The notes below the pieces were generated by a model, which worked only from the letters and a program-made list of their open reading frames with translations, did no database searches and was not told where the DNA came from. From Shinisaurus crocodilurus (taxonomy: Eukaryota > Chordata > Lepidosauria > Squamata > Shinisauridae), in NCBI GenBank assembly GCA_021292165.1, contig CM037877.1, positions 129,016,274 to 129,080,273 of the forward strand: DNA of 64,000 nt, written 5' to 3'. The position numbers and the translations under genes are program-made. Shown piece by piece: positions 1-11,625 of the stretch. Every line of letters starts with the position of its first letter. The first letter of the stretch is position 1.

Positions 1-802
1 ACAAAGCCAGGAAATTGGAGGACAAGGCTGATGCTTTAACAGACGTGCCCCATGATAAAAAATGACATTGTACAATGTCTCAAATTGTGCTTGTTTGCAA
101 CTTACCCTTCGTACACCCACACTTTTCCTTGCATGTTAGCTCCACCTTTCCCTCACCGCTCTCATCACCCTCTACATGTGTAGAAGCTGACCGTCTGCAG
201 AGGAGAGCCGCCTCTATCCGGGGAGGCTCTCCCTGAGAATTAAGATTCCTGATTTTCCATTCATGAAGTAGTACTAGGCATTTTGAGTGAGCTAGAAACA
301 TAACAAAACTGTTAACAATCATAATGTCCTTCAGGAGAGGAGCTCTGAGCTCCTTGCATTCAAGTCTGAATTGCCCATCAGCCTGAAGGATAGTGACAGG
401 GACTGAGCCATAAAGGGTTAGAAAGGCACCACTAAAGAGTGGCCATACCAATTTGGGGCCAGCATGTAATACGTCACACAAACTAATATCTTATTTGGAA
501 CAGCTCTGCCTGCTAGCAGTTTATAACAACAGCTTATGACAACAGTTAATGAGGTACACATAGTGTAATATGGAAGCTTTCAGTGAGGTGAAGACAAAGT
601 ACGAGATTGCTAGAGTCACCCTTTCGGTAACAGCAAGTTCATTTGCCAGCCAGTGGAGCAGAGTTTTCTGGCAGCAACCTATTTTCAGTCAGGCGATCAC
701 TCGTGACCAAGTAAGATTGTCTTCCAGGATAAAAAAAAAGAAAGAAAATTTACAAAAGGAGATTTTAAAAGGAGGAAAATTCTAAAGAAAATTGTGTAGA
801 CT
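1..802. other. Unassigned non-coding sequence
   Basis: No convincing coding or repeat signature was found. Open frames here are short, lack family resemblance and have no splice context. The stretch lies upstream of the MARCHF8 exons and is either intron or 5' flank of that gene. Confidence 0.4.
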
Positions 803-2360
803 CTAGCGATGGGTCCGTAAGTGACTGTGGAGGCCAATTCTAGATCCACACAGCTTCCCACAGTGAGGACACAGGTTACCAGATGGAAGATGGTCCTGTA
901 AAGGATTCATTTGACGTGCTTTTCGCTTAGCACGTTTCTCCCTTTCACCTTGCACTCGAGCTTCTTCAAAGTCCATAGAACCTTTGTAAAAGGCCAACCT
1001 CCAGTTAGATCGTTCATGGGCCAGAGCTTCCCAGTTTTTGATGTTTATATTACATTTTTTTAGATTAGCCTTAAGAACATCTTTAAACCTCTTATATTGA
1101 CCACCGATATTCCGCTTTCCATCCTTGAGTTGGGAATAAAGTAACTGCTTTGGGAGACGGCAGTCAGGCATTCGAACAACATGACCGGTCCACTGAAGTT
1201 GGCGCTGAAGGATCATTTTTTCAATGCTAGTAGTCTTTGCTTCTTCCAGTACACTGACATTTGTTCGCCTATCTTCCCAAGTAATTCACAGGATTTTCCG
1301 GAGGCAACGTTGATGAAATCTTTCAAGGAGTTGGAGGTGACGTTTATAGATAGTCCATGTTTCGCAGGCATACAATAAAGTTGGTAATACAATGGCTTCA
1401 TAAACCAGTGTTTTGGTCTTCTTACAAATATCCCGATCCTCGAACACTCTATGTTTCATTTGAGAAAACGCGGCACTTGCGGAGCTCAGACGATGCTGGA
1501 TTTCACTGTCGATGTTAGCTGTAACAGAAAGATAGCTGCCAAGATAGAGAAAATGATTGACATTTTCCAGTATTGTCCTGCCAAGCTGGATAGATGGCAT
1601 CACCAAAGGGTTAGCTTGCACTTGCTGATGAAGCACTTTGGGTTTTTTTATGTTAAGTGAGAGACCAAGTTTTCCGTATGCTTCTGCAAAAGCATTTAGG
1701 ATAGTTTGGAGATCATCCTCTGAATGTGCGGAGACCAGGGCCGGTGCTACCATTAGGCCAACTAGGCAGCTGCCTAGGGCGCAGGGCTAAAAGGGGTGCC
1801 AGAAACGCCTTGAAAAAAAAATACAGCGCTCTCAAGTGGGAAGGGGGGGGCGCTAAATATCTGATCTTGCCTAGGGCACCAAACTGCCTTGCACCGGTCC
1901 TGGTGGAGACCACATTATCAGCAGCATACTGAAGTTCCACAATGGAGGTTGTAATTACCTTACTTTTTGCTTTCAGCCTGCTGAGATTAAAAAGCTTTCC
2001 ATCTGTTCGATATATAATTCCCACACCAGTGGGAAGTTTCCCCTCGACAAGATGTAAAATCATGGCGATGAAAATAGCAAATAATGTTGGGGCAATAACA
2101 CATCCCTGTTTAACACCTGATCCCACTTTAAATGGAGCACCATGAGAGCCGTTGTTGTCCAAGACCGTAGCTGTCATGTTGTCATGGAGAAGTCGCAAGA
2201 TATTCACAAATTTATTGGGGCATCCAATTTTCATAAGGATAGTCCAGAGAGCTGTTCGGTCTACAGTATCAAAGGCCTTAGCAAGATCAATAAATGCCAT
2301 ATAAAGGGGTTGATTTTGCTCCCGGCATTTTTCTTGGAGCTGACGTGCAGTAAGCTCTAG
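803..2360 (-). mobile_element. Degenerate non-LTR retrotransposon (RT to C-terminal zinc finger)
   Basis: On the minus strand three consecutive frames give one LINE ORF2. The RT part (about 2300 to 1911) has the AFDTVD block, the KQGC..APTLF block and a QYAAD version of the YADD site. The thumb/connection region follows (1735 to 1286, FLYLGS, LLYACETW). The C-terminal region (1216 to 803) begins WTGHVVRMPDCRLPKQ and ends with a C2H2-like finger, CPHCGKLCGSRIGLHSHLRTH. Frames are broken, and a hAT MITE at 1736-1902 splits the RT domain. The endonuclease end is missing, so the copy is 5'-truncated and dead. I do not assign the clade; the C-terminal finger excludes CR1 and L2. Confidence 0.85.
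1736..1902. mobile_element. hAT-type MITE (family B, copy 1)
   Basis: Terminal inverted repeats CAGGGCCGGTGC and GCACCGGTCCTG bound a 167-bp non-coding element. The flanking 8-bp duplications are GCGGAGAC and GTGGAGAC (7 of 8 match), as expected for hAT transposition. It sits inside the RT domain of the LINE at 803-2360, so it is younger than that LINE. A second near-identical copy is at 59993-60157. Confidence 0.9.
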
Positions 2361-2678
2361 AGATAGGGCTCAGGACTTAAGAGATCTTGAGAATCCATGG
2401 TGCTGCTGGCTTGTCTCTCACGGTAAAGTCTCCATCGTCCCATCAGATTCCAGTTCCTGACAAGGTTGGTCTAGGGCTAGGTCTGCTAACAATGCCAGCA
2501 CCTGGGATCTTCATGCTGTGGCCAGTGTTTTTCCTCCTTGTTTAACCGCCAGCTTGAAGGCCATTGGTATGCAGTGCCATTGGTATCCAATGTCTGCTTG
2601 ACAGAGCTGATCGATGAAAGGCTTGAGGGCTGCTGCCCCCCACCCCAGTCCTCCATCTTTAATCGTAAGTCTCTAGCA
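2361..2678. other. No recognisable feature
   Basis: Probably the decayed 5' continuation of the neighbouring LINE plus unique sequence. No frame with clear similarity was seen. Confidence 0.3.
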
Positions 2679-2799
2679 CAGTGTTCTCCAACCTTGGGTC
2701 CCCAGATGTTTTTGGCCTACAACTCCCAGCATAGCTGGCTGGGGCATGCTGGGAGTTGTAGGCCAAAAACCTCTGGGGACCCAAGGTTGGAGAACACTG
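2679..2799. mobile_element. Palindromic hAT-like MITE (family A)
   Basis: An almost perfect palindrome. The arm starts CAGTGTTCTCCAACCTTGGG and the right arm is its reverse complement, ending GAACACTG. The core contains CTACAACTCCCAGCAT and its complement. The flanking 8 bp match at only 5 of 8 positions, so the target duplication has decayed. It has no coding capacity and is one of at least fourteen family copies in this window. Confidence 0.9.
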
Positions 2800-3559
2800 C
2801 AATAGCGGCAATGGTTTGCTACAGTTTCAGATTTATTTCTATACTGTTCTTACTATAAATTGGCCCATTGTTCGGAGAGCACTTACATTATGCCGCCATG
2901 TTGATCAACATCCACACTGAGGCAACTGGCAATTATGAGAGTCAGTGATTGAAAGAGAGTTTGTATTAGATCATCACAGCATGCTAACCTTACAGAACCA
3001 ACAGAGGGCAGGCTTTCTTTCTCCCCCCCCCCCCCCATTTCTTTCTTTTTTTTAAAGTGCAGTCCAGCAAGCATTAAACAGGAGGATTTAGCCAGAAAAT
3101 CACAGACATTAATTTGCCCAACCCAGAGGGGGGAAAGTGCTGGAGGTGCACATTAACCCTTCACACAAGGCAAGCATTTGTTAGGAAACACAAGATGGAG
3201 GCAGACACTGGCCAAAATGCATTGTTTATCCACACAAACCACTTGCAGAAATCACTCACCCAGAGGAAAGAAAAGGGCTTGAGAAACACACATGAACAAG
3301 AAAAGCGTTAGGAAAAACTCCAGACAAAGGCCAAAATTCATTGATTTCCACACAAACCCCTTGCTTTCTCCAGTCTCAAGTTACCCAGTGGAGGGGGATA
3401 GTTTAAATAAGATGGGAACACAGACTTACATGCATTATACGCACGCACGCACGCAAATTTATCCAGACTCCCAACACAGAGAAAGGAAAGATTTGGGCCA
3501 AATTAATTAGTCTAAACCAGCCAGTCAAAGGGCCCAGAGGAAAAGGTTTTATGACAGAG
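2800..3559. other. Unassigned sequence with a poly-C tract
   Basis: Contains a homopolymer C run near 3025 and a short CACG repeat near 3443. No gene or identifiable repeat was recognised. Confidence 0.3.
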
Positions 3560-3643
3560 TAAGCCTATGCATATTTACTCAGAAGTAAGTCCTTTTGTGC
3601 TCAGTGGGGCTTACTCACAAGAAAATCTGTGTAGGATTGCAGC
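3560..3643. repeat. Short interspersed repeat with TTACTCAGAAGTAAGT motif
   Basis: About 85 bp containing TTACTCAGAAGTAAGT, GGGGCTTACTC and the terminal GTAGGATTGCAGCCT. A related unit occurs at 36060-36167. The GCAATCCTA-type ends suggest a MITE; the superfamily is not determined. Confidence 0.55.
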
Positions 3644-3869
3644 CTAAATGAATCAATTGAAGACCACGGGGATGGAACTGGATTTGGAAAAAAATAAGTT
3701 TTGCTTAGGTAAATTATGAAAAACAAACAAACCCATAGGCAGGAATTTAATAGAAACAAGTTCATACTGGTATAAATATGAAATGAAATCAATACCAATA
3801 CTCTCCAGTCTCCTCTTCACACACCCACACCCTGCATGTGAAATTGGCTGGGAATGGATTGGAGCATGG

Positions 3870-6340
3870 GAGCTACAAGGCCATCGAGTCCAACCCCCTG
3901 CGCAGCACAGGAATCCAAGTCAAAGCATCCCTGACAGATGTCTGTCCAGCTGCACCTTGAATGCCTCCAGAGAGGGAGAGCTCACAACCTCCGTGGGTAG
4001 TTAGTTCCATTGTCTTATTGCTCTGACAGTCAGGAATTTTTTCCTGATGTTTAGGTGGAATCTGGATTCCTGTAACTTGAGCCCATTATTCCGTGTCCTG
4101 CAAACTTGGATGATCGAGAAGAGATCCTGGCCCTCCTCTTTGTGACAACCCTTCAAGTACTGGAAGAGTGCGATCATATCTCCCCTCAGTCTCCTCTTCT
4201 GAAGGCTAAACATGCCCAGTTCTTTCAGTCTCTCCTCATAGGGCCTTGTCATCCTAGTTGCCCTCCTCTGAACCCTTTCCAGTTTGTCTACGTCCTTCTT
4301 AAAGTGTGGTGCCCAGAACTGGATGCAGTATTCAAGATGAGGCCTAACCAGTGTTGAGTAAAGTAATAGAATTAATACTTCTATTAATGCAGCCCAAAAT
4401 AGCATTTGCCTTCTTTGCAGTCACATCGCATTGCTGGCTCATATTCAGCTTGTGATCTACAATTCCAAGATCCTTCTCACTTGTGGTATTGTTGAGCCAA
4501 GTGTCCCCCATTCTGTAACTGTGCATTTGGTTTCCTTTCCCTAGGTGCAGCACTTGGCATTTATCCCTATTAAATTTCATTCTGTTGTTTTCAGCCCAGC
4601 GCTCCAGCCTATCGAGATCTCTTTGAATTTTGTTTCTGTCTTCCAGAGTATTAGCTGTTCCACCCAACTTTGTGTCATCTGCAAATATGATAAGCATTCC
4701 CTGCACCTCCTCATCCAAGTCATTAATAAAAATGTTGAAGACCACTGGGCCCAGGACCGAGCCCTGCGGTACCCCGCTCGTTACCTCTCCCCAGTTTGAG
4801 AAGGAACCATTGATAAGCACTCTTTGAGTCCGATTCTGTAGCCAATTGTGGATCCACCTGATAGTTGTTCCATCTAGCCCACTTTTAGCTAGCTTGCTAA
4901 TCAGGATATCATGAGGCACTTTGTCGAAAGCTTTGCTGAAGTCCAGATATATGATGTCCACCGCATTCCCACAGTCCACAAGGGAGGTTACCTGATCAAA
5001 AAATGAGATCAGATTAGTCTGGCAGGATTTGTTCTTGACAAATCCATGCTGGCTTCTAGTAATCACTGCAATGTTTTCAAGGTGCTAGCAGACTGACTTC
5101 TTTATAATCTGCTCCAAAATTTTCCCAGGGATTGATGTCAGACTGACTGGCCTATACAGTAGTTCCCAGGTTCCTCCTCCTTGCCCTTTTTGACGATAGG
5201 AACAACATTTGCCCTCCTCCAGTCATCTGGCACTTCACCTGTTTTCCATGATTTCCCAAAGATAATAGACAGTGGTTCTGAGAGTTCTTCTGCCAGTTCC
5301 TTTATTACTCTAGGATGTGGTTTGTCAGGCCCTGGAGATTTAAACTCGTTCAAAGTAATCAGGTGCTGCTTGACCATTTGGCCATCAATCTCAAGCTGCA
5401 ATCCTGCCCCTTCAGTCTGCACTTCAGGTTTGCCAGGGGGGTCATAAACTCTCTTTTCGGAGAAGACCGAGCCGAAGTAAGAATTGAACACTTCTGCCTT
5501 TTCTTTGTCTTCTGTTATCAATTTTCCATTCTCATTGCGTAGCTGAACCAACATTTCTTTCCTCTGTTTTTTACTATGCATGTTTCTGAAGAAAGCTTTT
5601 TTGTTGCTTTTCACATCCCTCGCTAGCCTCAGCTCATTCTCAACTTTAGCCTTCCTGACACTGTTCCTGCAGTTCTGTGCTACCTGCCTGTACTCTTCCC
5701 TTGTAGCCTAGCCTTCCTTCCACTTCCTATATGTGCCCTTTTTTGCTTTCAGGTCATCTCTGAGTTTTTTGTGAAGCCACATTGGCTTCTTCTGTTGCCC
5801 TTTGCTTTTTTTCCTTGTGGGAATTGTTTGCAGTTGTGCCTTTAGAATTTCCTTTTTTAAAAGCTCCCACCATCCTGGGCTCCTTTTCTCATTAGAGTTG
5901 CTTGCCGTGGGACCTTACTTATCATTGTTCTGAATTTATTAAAATTGGCTTTCCTAAAATCCAGGGTACGCGTTTGGCTACACTCAGCTTTTGCTTCCTT
6001 TAGAATCAAGAACTCAAGTATAATATGGTCACTTTCCCCCAGAGTTCCCGAAACTGCCACTTTATCCACTAACTCGTCTCTGTTGGTTAGAATCAGGTCC
6101 AGGATAGCCAATCCTCTAGTTCCTTCCTCCACTTTCTGTAGGAGGAAGTTATCAGCAACACAGGTCAGGAATTTCTTGGAGGGGCCATGTTTGGCAGAAT
6201 TTGTCTCCCAACAGATATCGGGGAAATTGAAGTCCCCCATCACTACTACATCATGCCTCCTTGAAACATTGGTAATTTGCTTTTCAAAAATTTCATCCTC
6301 ATCTTCTCCTTGATTAGATGGTTGGCTCTCTGATTTGCAC
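3870..6340 (-). mobile_element. CR1 LINE, 5'-truncated, several frameshifts
   Basis: Minus-strand CR1 of about 2.5 kb. The 3' end at the left carries the CR1 tail (GGACTCGATGGCCTTGTAG type). ORF2 pieces run leftward: endonuclease C-terminal half (about 6243 to 5857, MGDFNFPDICW, ESDHIILEF), the EN-RT linker (5614 to 5138), RT (5066 to 4344, YLDFSKAFDKVPH, GVPQGSVLGP, FADDTKLGG) and the thumb/C-terminal part (4405 to 4001, [23 protein letters not shown]). The N-terminal endonuclease and ORF1 are absent. Frames break between the blocks, so it cannot be mobile. A younger relative with an intact 3' frame is at 57858-58937. Confidence 0.93.
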
Positions 6341-6531
6341 TGCCACTGGGTTATACATTACCTCTGGAGCCTTTAATTATATTATTTTGTCATGTCAATC
6401 ACTAATTCCATTAGGGGATAGAGAAATGGTTATCCACTCTAGCTAGAATTACTTTTAGCCAAAATCAGAAGAAAGAAGAGGCTTCATCAATAATGGAATA
6501 GCTATATCCATAAGGGTAACCTTCCTGCTAA

Positions 6532-6534
<3 letters not shown>

Positions 6535-6604
<70 letters not shown>
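6535..6604. repeat. Compound microsatellite (TC)n(AC)n
   Basis: About 46 bp of TC repeat followed directly by about 24 bp of AC repeat. Confidence 0.98.
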
Positions 6605-6751
6605 CTCTTTTATACCAGTCTGTATGTACCTGCCAACTCGGCATAATATCCCATGTATCCCATGAAGTGGAGTCTAGTCCACAAAAGTATATGCCTTAAT
6701 AAATGTGTTAGTCTTTAAGGCAGGGATCCCCAACGTGGAGCCCACTGGCAC

Positions 6752-7355
6752 TTGGATTTTTTTTTTTAATTACATTTTTATTTTTTCCTTTTCTTAAATA
6801 TATGTACATGGATTGGTATGAAATGCATATAACCTTCTAGCAATTATACATAGACTTCAACAAAAGTGGACCAAACATCCAAATAAGTATCCATTTGTAT
6901 TTGAAAACTAAATGCCATTCATTCATATTGAAAACATTGTAAGGTCCTCAATCCATTGCATTATAGGAGGTGAGTGTTTGTCCTTCCAATTTTGTGATAT
7001 CAGTCTTTTAGCTGTCAAAAGGGCACAGAGAATCCATTTACGCTGATCATTTGTTAATTTCCATGAAGCAGGTAAATAATTTAAAAGAGAATGTACATCA
7101 GTGAATATTAAAAACTGTTCCAGTACAAAATTTATCCATATAATAACCTCCCACCAAAAGAAGCAACTCCTGGACATTGACAAAATGCATGTTTAAAAGA
7201 AGCCTTAGCTGTGTTGCACTGCCAGCAGTTAGCTGAATTAGACAATCCCTTATTAAAGAGATGTTACAGTGTCCAATAGACACAAAACAAAAGTTTTTGC
7301 TAAATAAGACACAGCCTAAGATCCATGTATGCGACATATAGATGCTCACAGCAAA
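6752..7355 (-). mobile_element. L1 LINE ORF2 3' fragment
   Basis: Minus-strand translation gives an L1 ORF2 C-terminus, including LLTAKRLISQNWKDKHSPP and MQWIEDLTMFSI. The T-rich start at 6755-6787 is the poly-A side of the element. A frameshift separates the upstream piece. Only the last few hundred bases of the LINE are present. Confidence 0.8.
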
Positions 7356-7375
7356 TCCCCAAATGTTTGGAATGA

Positions 7376-7724
7376 TTATCTGAATCCATTTCAGTTGGGC
7401 TTCAGGTCTGGTTTTGGAACAGAAATTGCCTTGATCACCCTGTGATCAAACCTATTGATTCTCTTGGACCTCTCAATGGCTTTTGATATGATTGGCCATG
7501 GTATCATTATGGATAGGTTACATTGGTTAGGTGTTGGAGTTACTGCATTGGCTAAAATTCCAGAAGGTGGTGCTGTGGGGTTATTGAACTGATCCTTAGC
7601 AGTTATGCTATCGAGCCCCACAGGGCTCTATTTTAGTCCCCATGTTGTTCAACATCTTCGTGAAATTGCTGAGAGATTATACAGAGATGTGAAGTGAGGT
7701 GTCACCAATAAGCAGATGATACCA
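7376..7724 (+). mobile_element. L2 LINE RT fragment
   Basis: Plus-strand frames read FQLGFRSGFGTEIALITL, LSMAFDMIGHGIIMDRL and GSPQGSILVPMLFNIF, the L2 RT blocks in order. Stops and deletions break the frame and the piece ends near a degraded YADD. Confidence 0.8.
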
Positions 7725-7789
7725 AGCAGTTTCTCAAATTCCCAAATGTACCCACGGGTCCAAAAAGGTTGGGAACCCCTGCTTTAAGG

Positions 7790-8664
7790 TGTCACAAGAC
7801 TCTTTGTTGGAATGGCTACTAAGGATCTTGGATATCATGTACTGTATGTGGTTAACAAACTTTTCAGGACTCAAGAAGGTTGACAGTTACATAACAAGTT
7901 TATTTTAAAAATTGAGTATTTTTATAATGAACTGGAATAAGTACAGGATTCAGTATCACCATTTACCATGTTGGGAATAATTTAAAATTTAGTTTAGGCC
8001 ATGGTACAAACAATCTCCATATAACTGATATATTGATTCAAAATCCACTCCATTTTGAGACTGGGTCTAAACTGCAGACCTTATGACCCTAACAACTGGC
8101 CAATTTGGGGGACTTTGTTTCTTCCCCTATCCCTGCCTCTTGTCTGCTGAAGAGTTTGGGGGAACTTGAACCCTTGCACAATTTTGTGGAATGTTAGTAA
8201 TAAAGGTACTGCCCAACTGGATTTTAGATTTTTTCCCCCTCATGGACCAACACAGCTACCCTTTTTTAAAAAAATGATCTATTGATGTATCTGTTGATTT
8301 ATTTACTTATTGATTTTGGAATGAATAATGAGGCTAATTTATACTTTTTTGTTTATCATTTTATTATTGTATTACATTTTTTATGCATGTTAAGATATTC
8401 TGTAAGTTGAAATGTTATATATCTATAGAAACAATAAGAAGAAGGTACTGAATCCCCACAGAAACTGCTTAGGTGGACTTTCCAAATGGCCCAAACCCCT
8501 CTATGTGCTCAGACCCCTCTGTGGGGGGTTTCTGTATAGGGCAGCCACTCTGTACAAATTCTTCAGTTAAAAATAAACCAGTTTGGTACTGTTTACAAAT
8601 AATAATGGGGTCTAAACTAATTATGGAAAACTGAGAGAAAAAGTTAAAGTTGATTATGATAGAT
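7790..8664. other. Unassigned intronic/flanking sequence
   Basis: AT-rich. The segment near 7790-7815 and 8235-8260 (ACCAACACAGCTACCC) belongs to an old repeat interrupted by the hAT element. No gene seen. Confidence 0.35.
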
Positions 8665-8714
8665 CAGTGTTCTCCAACCTTGGGTCCCCAATGTTTTTGG
8701 CCTACAACTCCCAG
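8665..8714. mobile_element. Palindromic MITE family A, left-half fragment
   Basis: Carries CAGTGTTCTCCAACCTTGGG through CTACAACTCCCAG, then loses similarity. The right arm is missing. Confidence 0.85.
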
Positions 8715-9544
8715 ATGGTCAAACCTCAGGCTTTCCTGGTCCATAACAACTGTGAAAAGCAGTCTCCATATCAAAGGCAGTTTCATTTTGTGTATAATTA
8801 TCACTCAGTATCTCAGGGCCAAAGCAGCCAGTCACAGACTTGAAAATCTGTGCCATTTCCCTGACCTGTCAGTTCTCGTGCATTGTGGTTAGCCAGAGGA
8901 TCATGTTGCATGAAAGCAAACCTATCAGAAAACATAACTATTATTTTTCTTGCAGACTGGCAATTCAACCTCTATTTCTGCTCCTCGCAGCTTCTCTCAG
9001 ACATCTGTCTCACCAACCAGTCAGGACATCTGCAGGTAAAGTAGATGCAGTGAAACAGACAGTGGCTACACATGTACATCTTCATGATATCCGATATCAG
9101 ATGCATGGATTACAATGAAGGGCCTGGAGATTTTACATAAGTAGCCATCTTTCAGGCATTTTCAAAATGCAAGTACAAAAATGTAACCTTAGAAGTAGGC
9201 TTAGACATACAGGAAAGTGAAGGGCCTTGGAGGAATATGGTTTTAAGGGCCAAACTTGATGTTAGGGTGGTACAACCAGTGTGTTACAATTCAGGCCATG
9301 CCAATTTCCTATAAACTGGGGGGGGGGGGGGACAGGCACCCTGAGGGCATTTAAAGCACAATGGAGGTGGGAGTGGGTGCTGAACTTCTGGGGACTGTTT
9401 CTCCCCAGTTTTTCCCCCAGTGGGGACTATTTCTGGTCTTGGAGCCCCACAGCAGCTACGGTTTTTGGAGGGTGAGGCAGCATGTAAGGGAAGAATTCAA
9501 CACCTCCTGCCCATACATACTGTGTTGTAAATGGCACTTCCCTT

Positions 9545-9581
<37 letters not shown>

Positions 9582-9788
9582 TAAAGGAAATTGACATGAT
9601 ATGCATTGTAGCATATAAATCACGCCATGATGAATTCTCTTTTAATGCTGCTGTTTGCCACTTCTGTTCTGCTTGCTGTTTGCCATCCACACACTAGCTG
9701 AAATTGTCATTTCTTCACATAACTGTATGCATCCTTTTTAATAATTGTTTTTGCTTTCTGTGCTTTTATTCCACTGTTCTGCATGCAG
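8715..9788. other. Intron/flank upstream of first visible MARCHF8 exon
   Basis: Contains a (CA)n microsatellite at 9545-9580 and a poly-G tract near 9318. The end (TTCCACTGTTCTGCATGCAG) is a good polypyrimidine-AG acceptor for the exon at 9789. Confidence 0.5.
9545..9580. repeat. (CA)n microsatellite
   Basis: About 18 uninterrupted CA units. Confidence 0.97.
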
Positions 9789-10619
9789 TTCCAGTGCAGT
9801 GTGTTCTGAATGTTGTCATCACAGTCCAGTGCAATCTGCTGTTGTCTTGAAAAATCCTGTCTGCCAGAATTCTCTGACTCAAGGGGCCACTGTGACAGTA
9901 ATCTGTCAGGATATGGTGCAGGCTTCCAAGAAAGACCTCCATAGGCATGATTGTATCCATGCGGTCACGTCTAAGAATGGAAAAGCTACCCAAGCTCTGA
10001 AATTCTCCAAGTCTCTCAGTGATATGGACCAGAAGCCTCAGAGAGCAACCCAAAGCTTTAGCTACGTGGAACGAACATGTTCAGAAGGCAAACTGACACA
10101 ATCCCAGGAGCAGTGTTTGACGCTTAATACATTTTATCACAAGAAGAAACCATTCAACCCCAGGCCCTTTACTTTAAGTAATTCCAAACTCTGCTATTTC
10201 CGGTCACTTTCCACCCACTACTCGAGCACTTCTGGGGCTAGTGCTGCCCATAGTGTAGTACACATTCCCCTCCTGGAGGACAAGTGTGACAACGAAATGT
10301 CCAGGAGTAAAAAATTGCTGCACTATATTTTCTCCTTCTCTCGTAGCTCCAGTGCAAGCAGCCATGAATTGGATAATTACTCAAGCTGCTTCCAACCAAA
10401 GAAATCATCCAGTATGATGGTAGAGAGCACAGGTTTCTGTTCAGATGACATGGGGGATGATGATGTCTTTGAGGACAATTCCTCTGTGAGGCTGAACATT
10501 ACAGAGCTGCGGGCACCACTCTGTTCAGTTGAAAAGGACAGTGACCTAGACTGTCCTTCCCTCTTGTCAGAAAATTTCCCCCCACTTTCCCCTGTGTCCA
10601 TCTCCGGGGATGCTTGCAG
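9789..10619 (+). CDS. MARCHF8: MARCHF8 long internal exon (N-terminal cytosolic region)
   Basis: An 831-bp exon open in one frame for 277 codons. Its first base completes a codon from an upstream exon outside the window, and its last two bases (AG) join G of the next exon to make the Arg of the RING-CH start, CRICHC. Acceptor GCATGCAG and donor AG/GTTGGT flank it. The protein is Ser- and Cys-rich with an acidic patch (DDMGDDDVFEDN) and no recognised domain; it is presumably the cytosolic N-terminal extension of the long MARCHF8 isoform, since the short isoform would skip an exon of this kind. The frame stays open 139 bp into the intron, so read-through there is possible but not the main reading. 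Confidence 0.85.
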
Positions 10620-11149
10620 GTTGGTTTACAAAGAGCCACCTTTCTCTTCCCCTTCCCAATTCTATTGTAACCTGCTCTGCCCGCTCTGTTCGCTCTTGCT
10701 TGCTTCAACACATGCAGTTTCGGGGCTGTGCTTTCCCAGCCTGCTGATACTCTTTTAAGAATAACTTTCTTCTGAATTTGTAAACTTTTTGAAAACCCAA
10801 AGCAACCTCTTTTCCCATTCTATGGTGAACCCATAAATACCCAAGTAAATCAACTACAGTATGAAAGGCCAGTTCAAACATATAACCTAAAAGATGTACT
10901 TTGCCAGTTACATTAAAAAAATAGGAAGTTTAAGTGCCACTTCCCAGGTTTTTGAACTATTTTTTGTAACACTTCAGTCTTTTCAACATGCATTTATGTT
11001 GAGAAGTTTGGCTTGGATCTAAGGAGCCACATCCAGTATCCCATGCATGAAACAGGGGGGCTGCTGCAGCCCCCCAAAAGCCACTCCTGAGGATAAAGAT
11101 AAAATTAAACATAAAATTAGAAAGTGGACAGGGAGGCATTTTTCTCCCT

Positions 11150-11545
11150 CATAATACTAGAACCTGGGATCATCTCATTAAGCTGATTGGGGGGAGATTC
11201 AGAACAGTTAAAAGGAAGCTGTTCTTCACAGAGCACATAGTTAAGCTATGGAATTCACTTCCACAAGATGTAGTGATCACCAGTTTGGAGGGCTTTTAAA
11301 GGGGTTTAAACAAATTTATGGAGGAGAAGGCTATCAATGTCTACTAGTCCTGATAGGCTATATGCTGCGTCCAGTATCAGAGGCAGTATGCCTATGTACA
11401 CCAGTTGCTGGGGAACATGGGCGGGAGGGTGCTGTTGCACTCTTACCTGCTTGTGCGACCCTGTGGGCAGCTGACTGGCCACTGTGTGAACAGAATGCTG
11501 GACCCTTGGTCTGATCCAACAAGGCTCTTCTTATGTTCTTATGAG
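11150..11545 (+). mobile_element. CR1/L3-type LINE 3' end
   Basis: Plus-strand frames read WNSLPQDVV, then the characteristic 3' tail with CAGTTGCTGGGGAACATGGG, CACTGTGTGAACAGAATGCTGGAC and CTTCTTATGTTCTTATG. It is only the last 400 bp of the element. Confidence 0.8.
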
Positions 11546-11625
11546 GATCAGGACCCTCCAAAATGCATGTACTGTGGTCTGGGGAGCTGCAGCATGGGAC
11601 CAAAATCACTTGTCCCCCTAGTTAA

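Larger units (their letters stand above)
6721..7781. mobile_element. hAT-type element holding L1 and L2 fragments
   Basis: Ends are CAGGGATCCCCAAC and GTTGGGAACCCCTG, inverted repeats of hAT type. Both flanks carry the identical 8-bp duplication CTTTAAGG (6713-6720 and 7782-7789). The interior has no transposase; it consists of an L1 fragment and an L2 fragment, so it is a non-autonomous element enlarged by or built from LINE pieces. A related element lies at 14446-14851. The host sequence it split (TTAGTCTTTAAGG / TGTCACAAGACTC) is itself an older interspersed repeat. Confidence 0.85.

Noticed and set aside
2538..2858. Protein containing [24 protein letters not shown] segments (recurs at many sites)
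   Set aside because: The segment is the translation of the palindromic MITE arm; it recurs on both strands wherever the MITE lies.
9745..9788. MARCHF8 start codon within the open frame before 9789
   Set aside because: The frame begins with a TTG-type extension through a polypyrimidine tract and an AG acceptor; it is intron.
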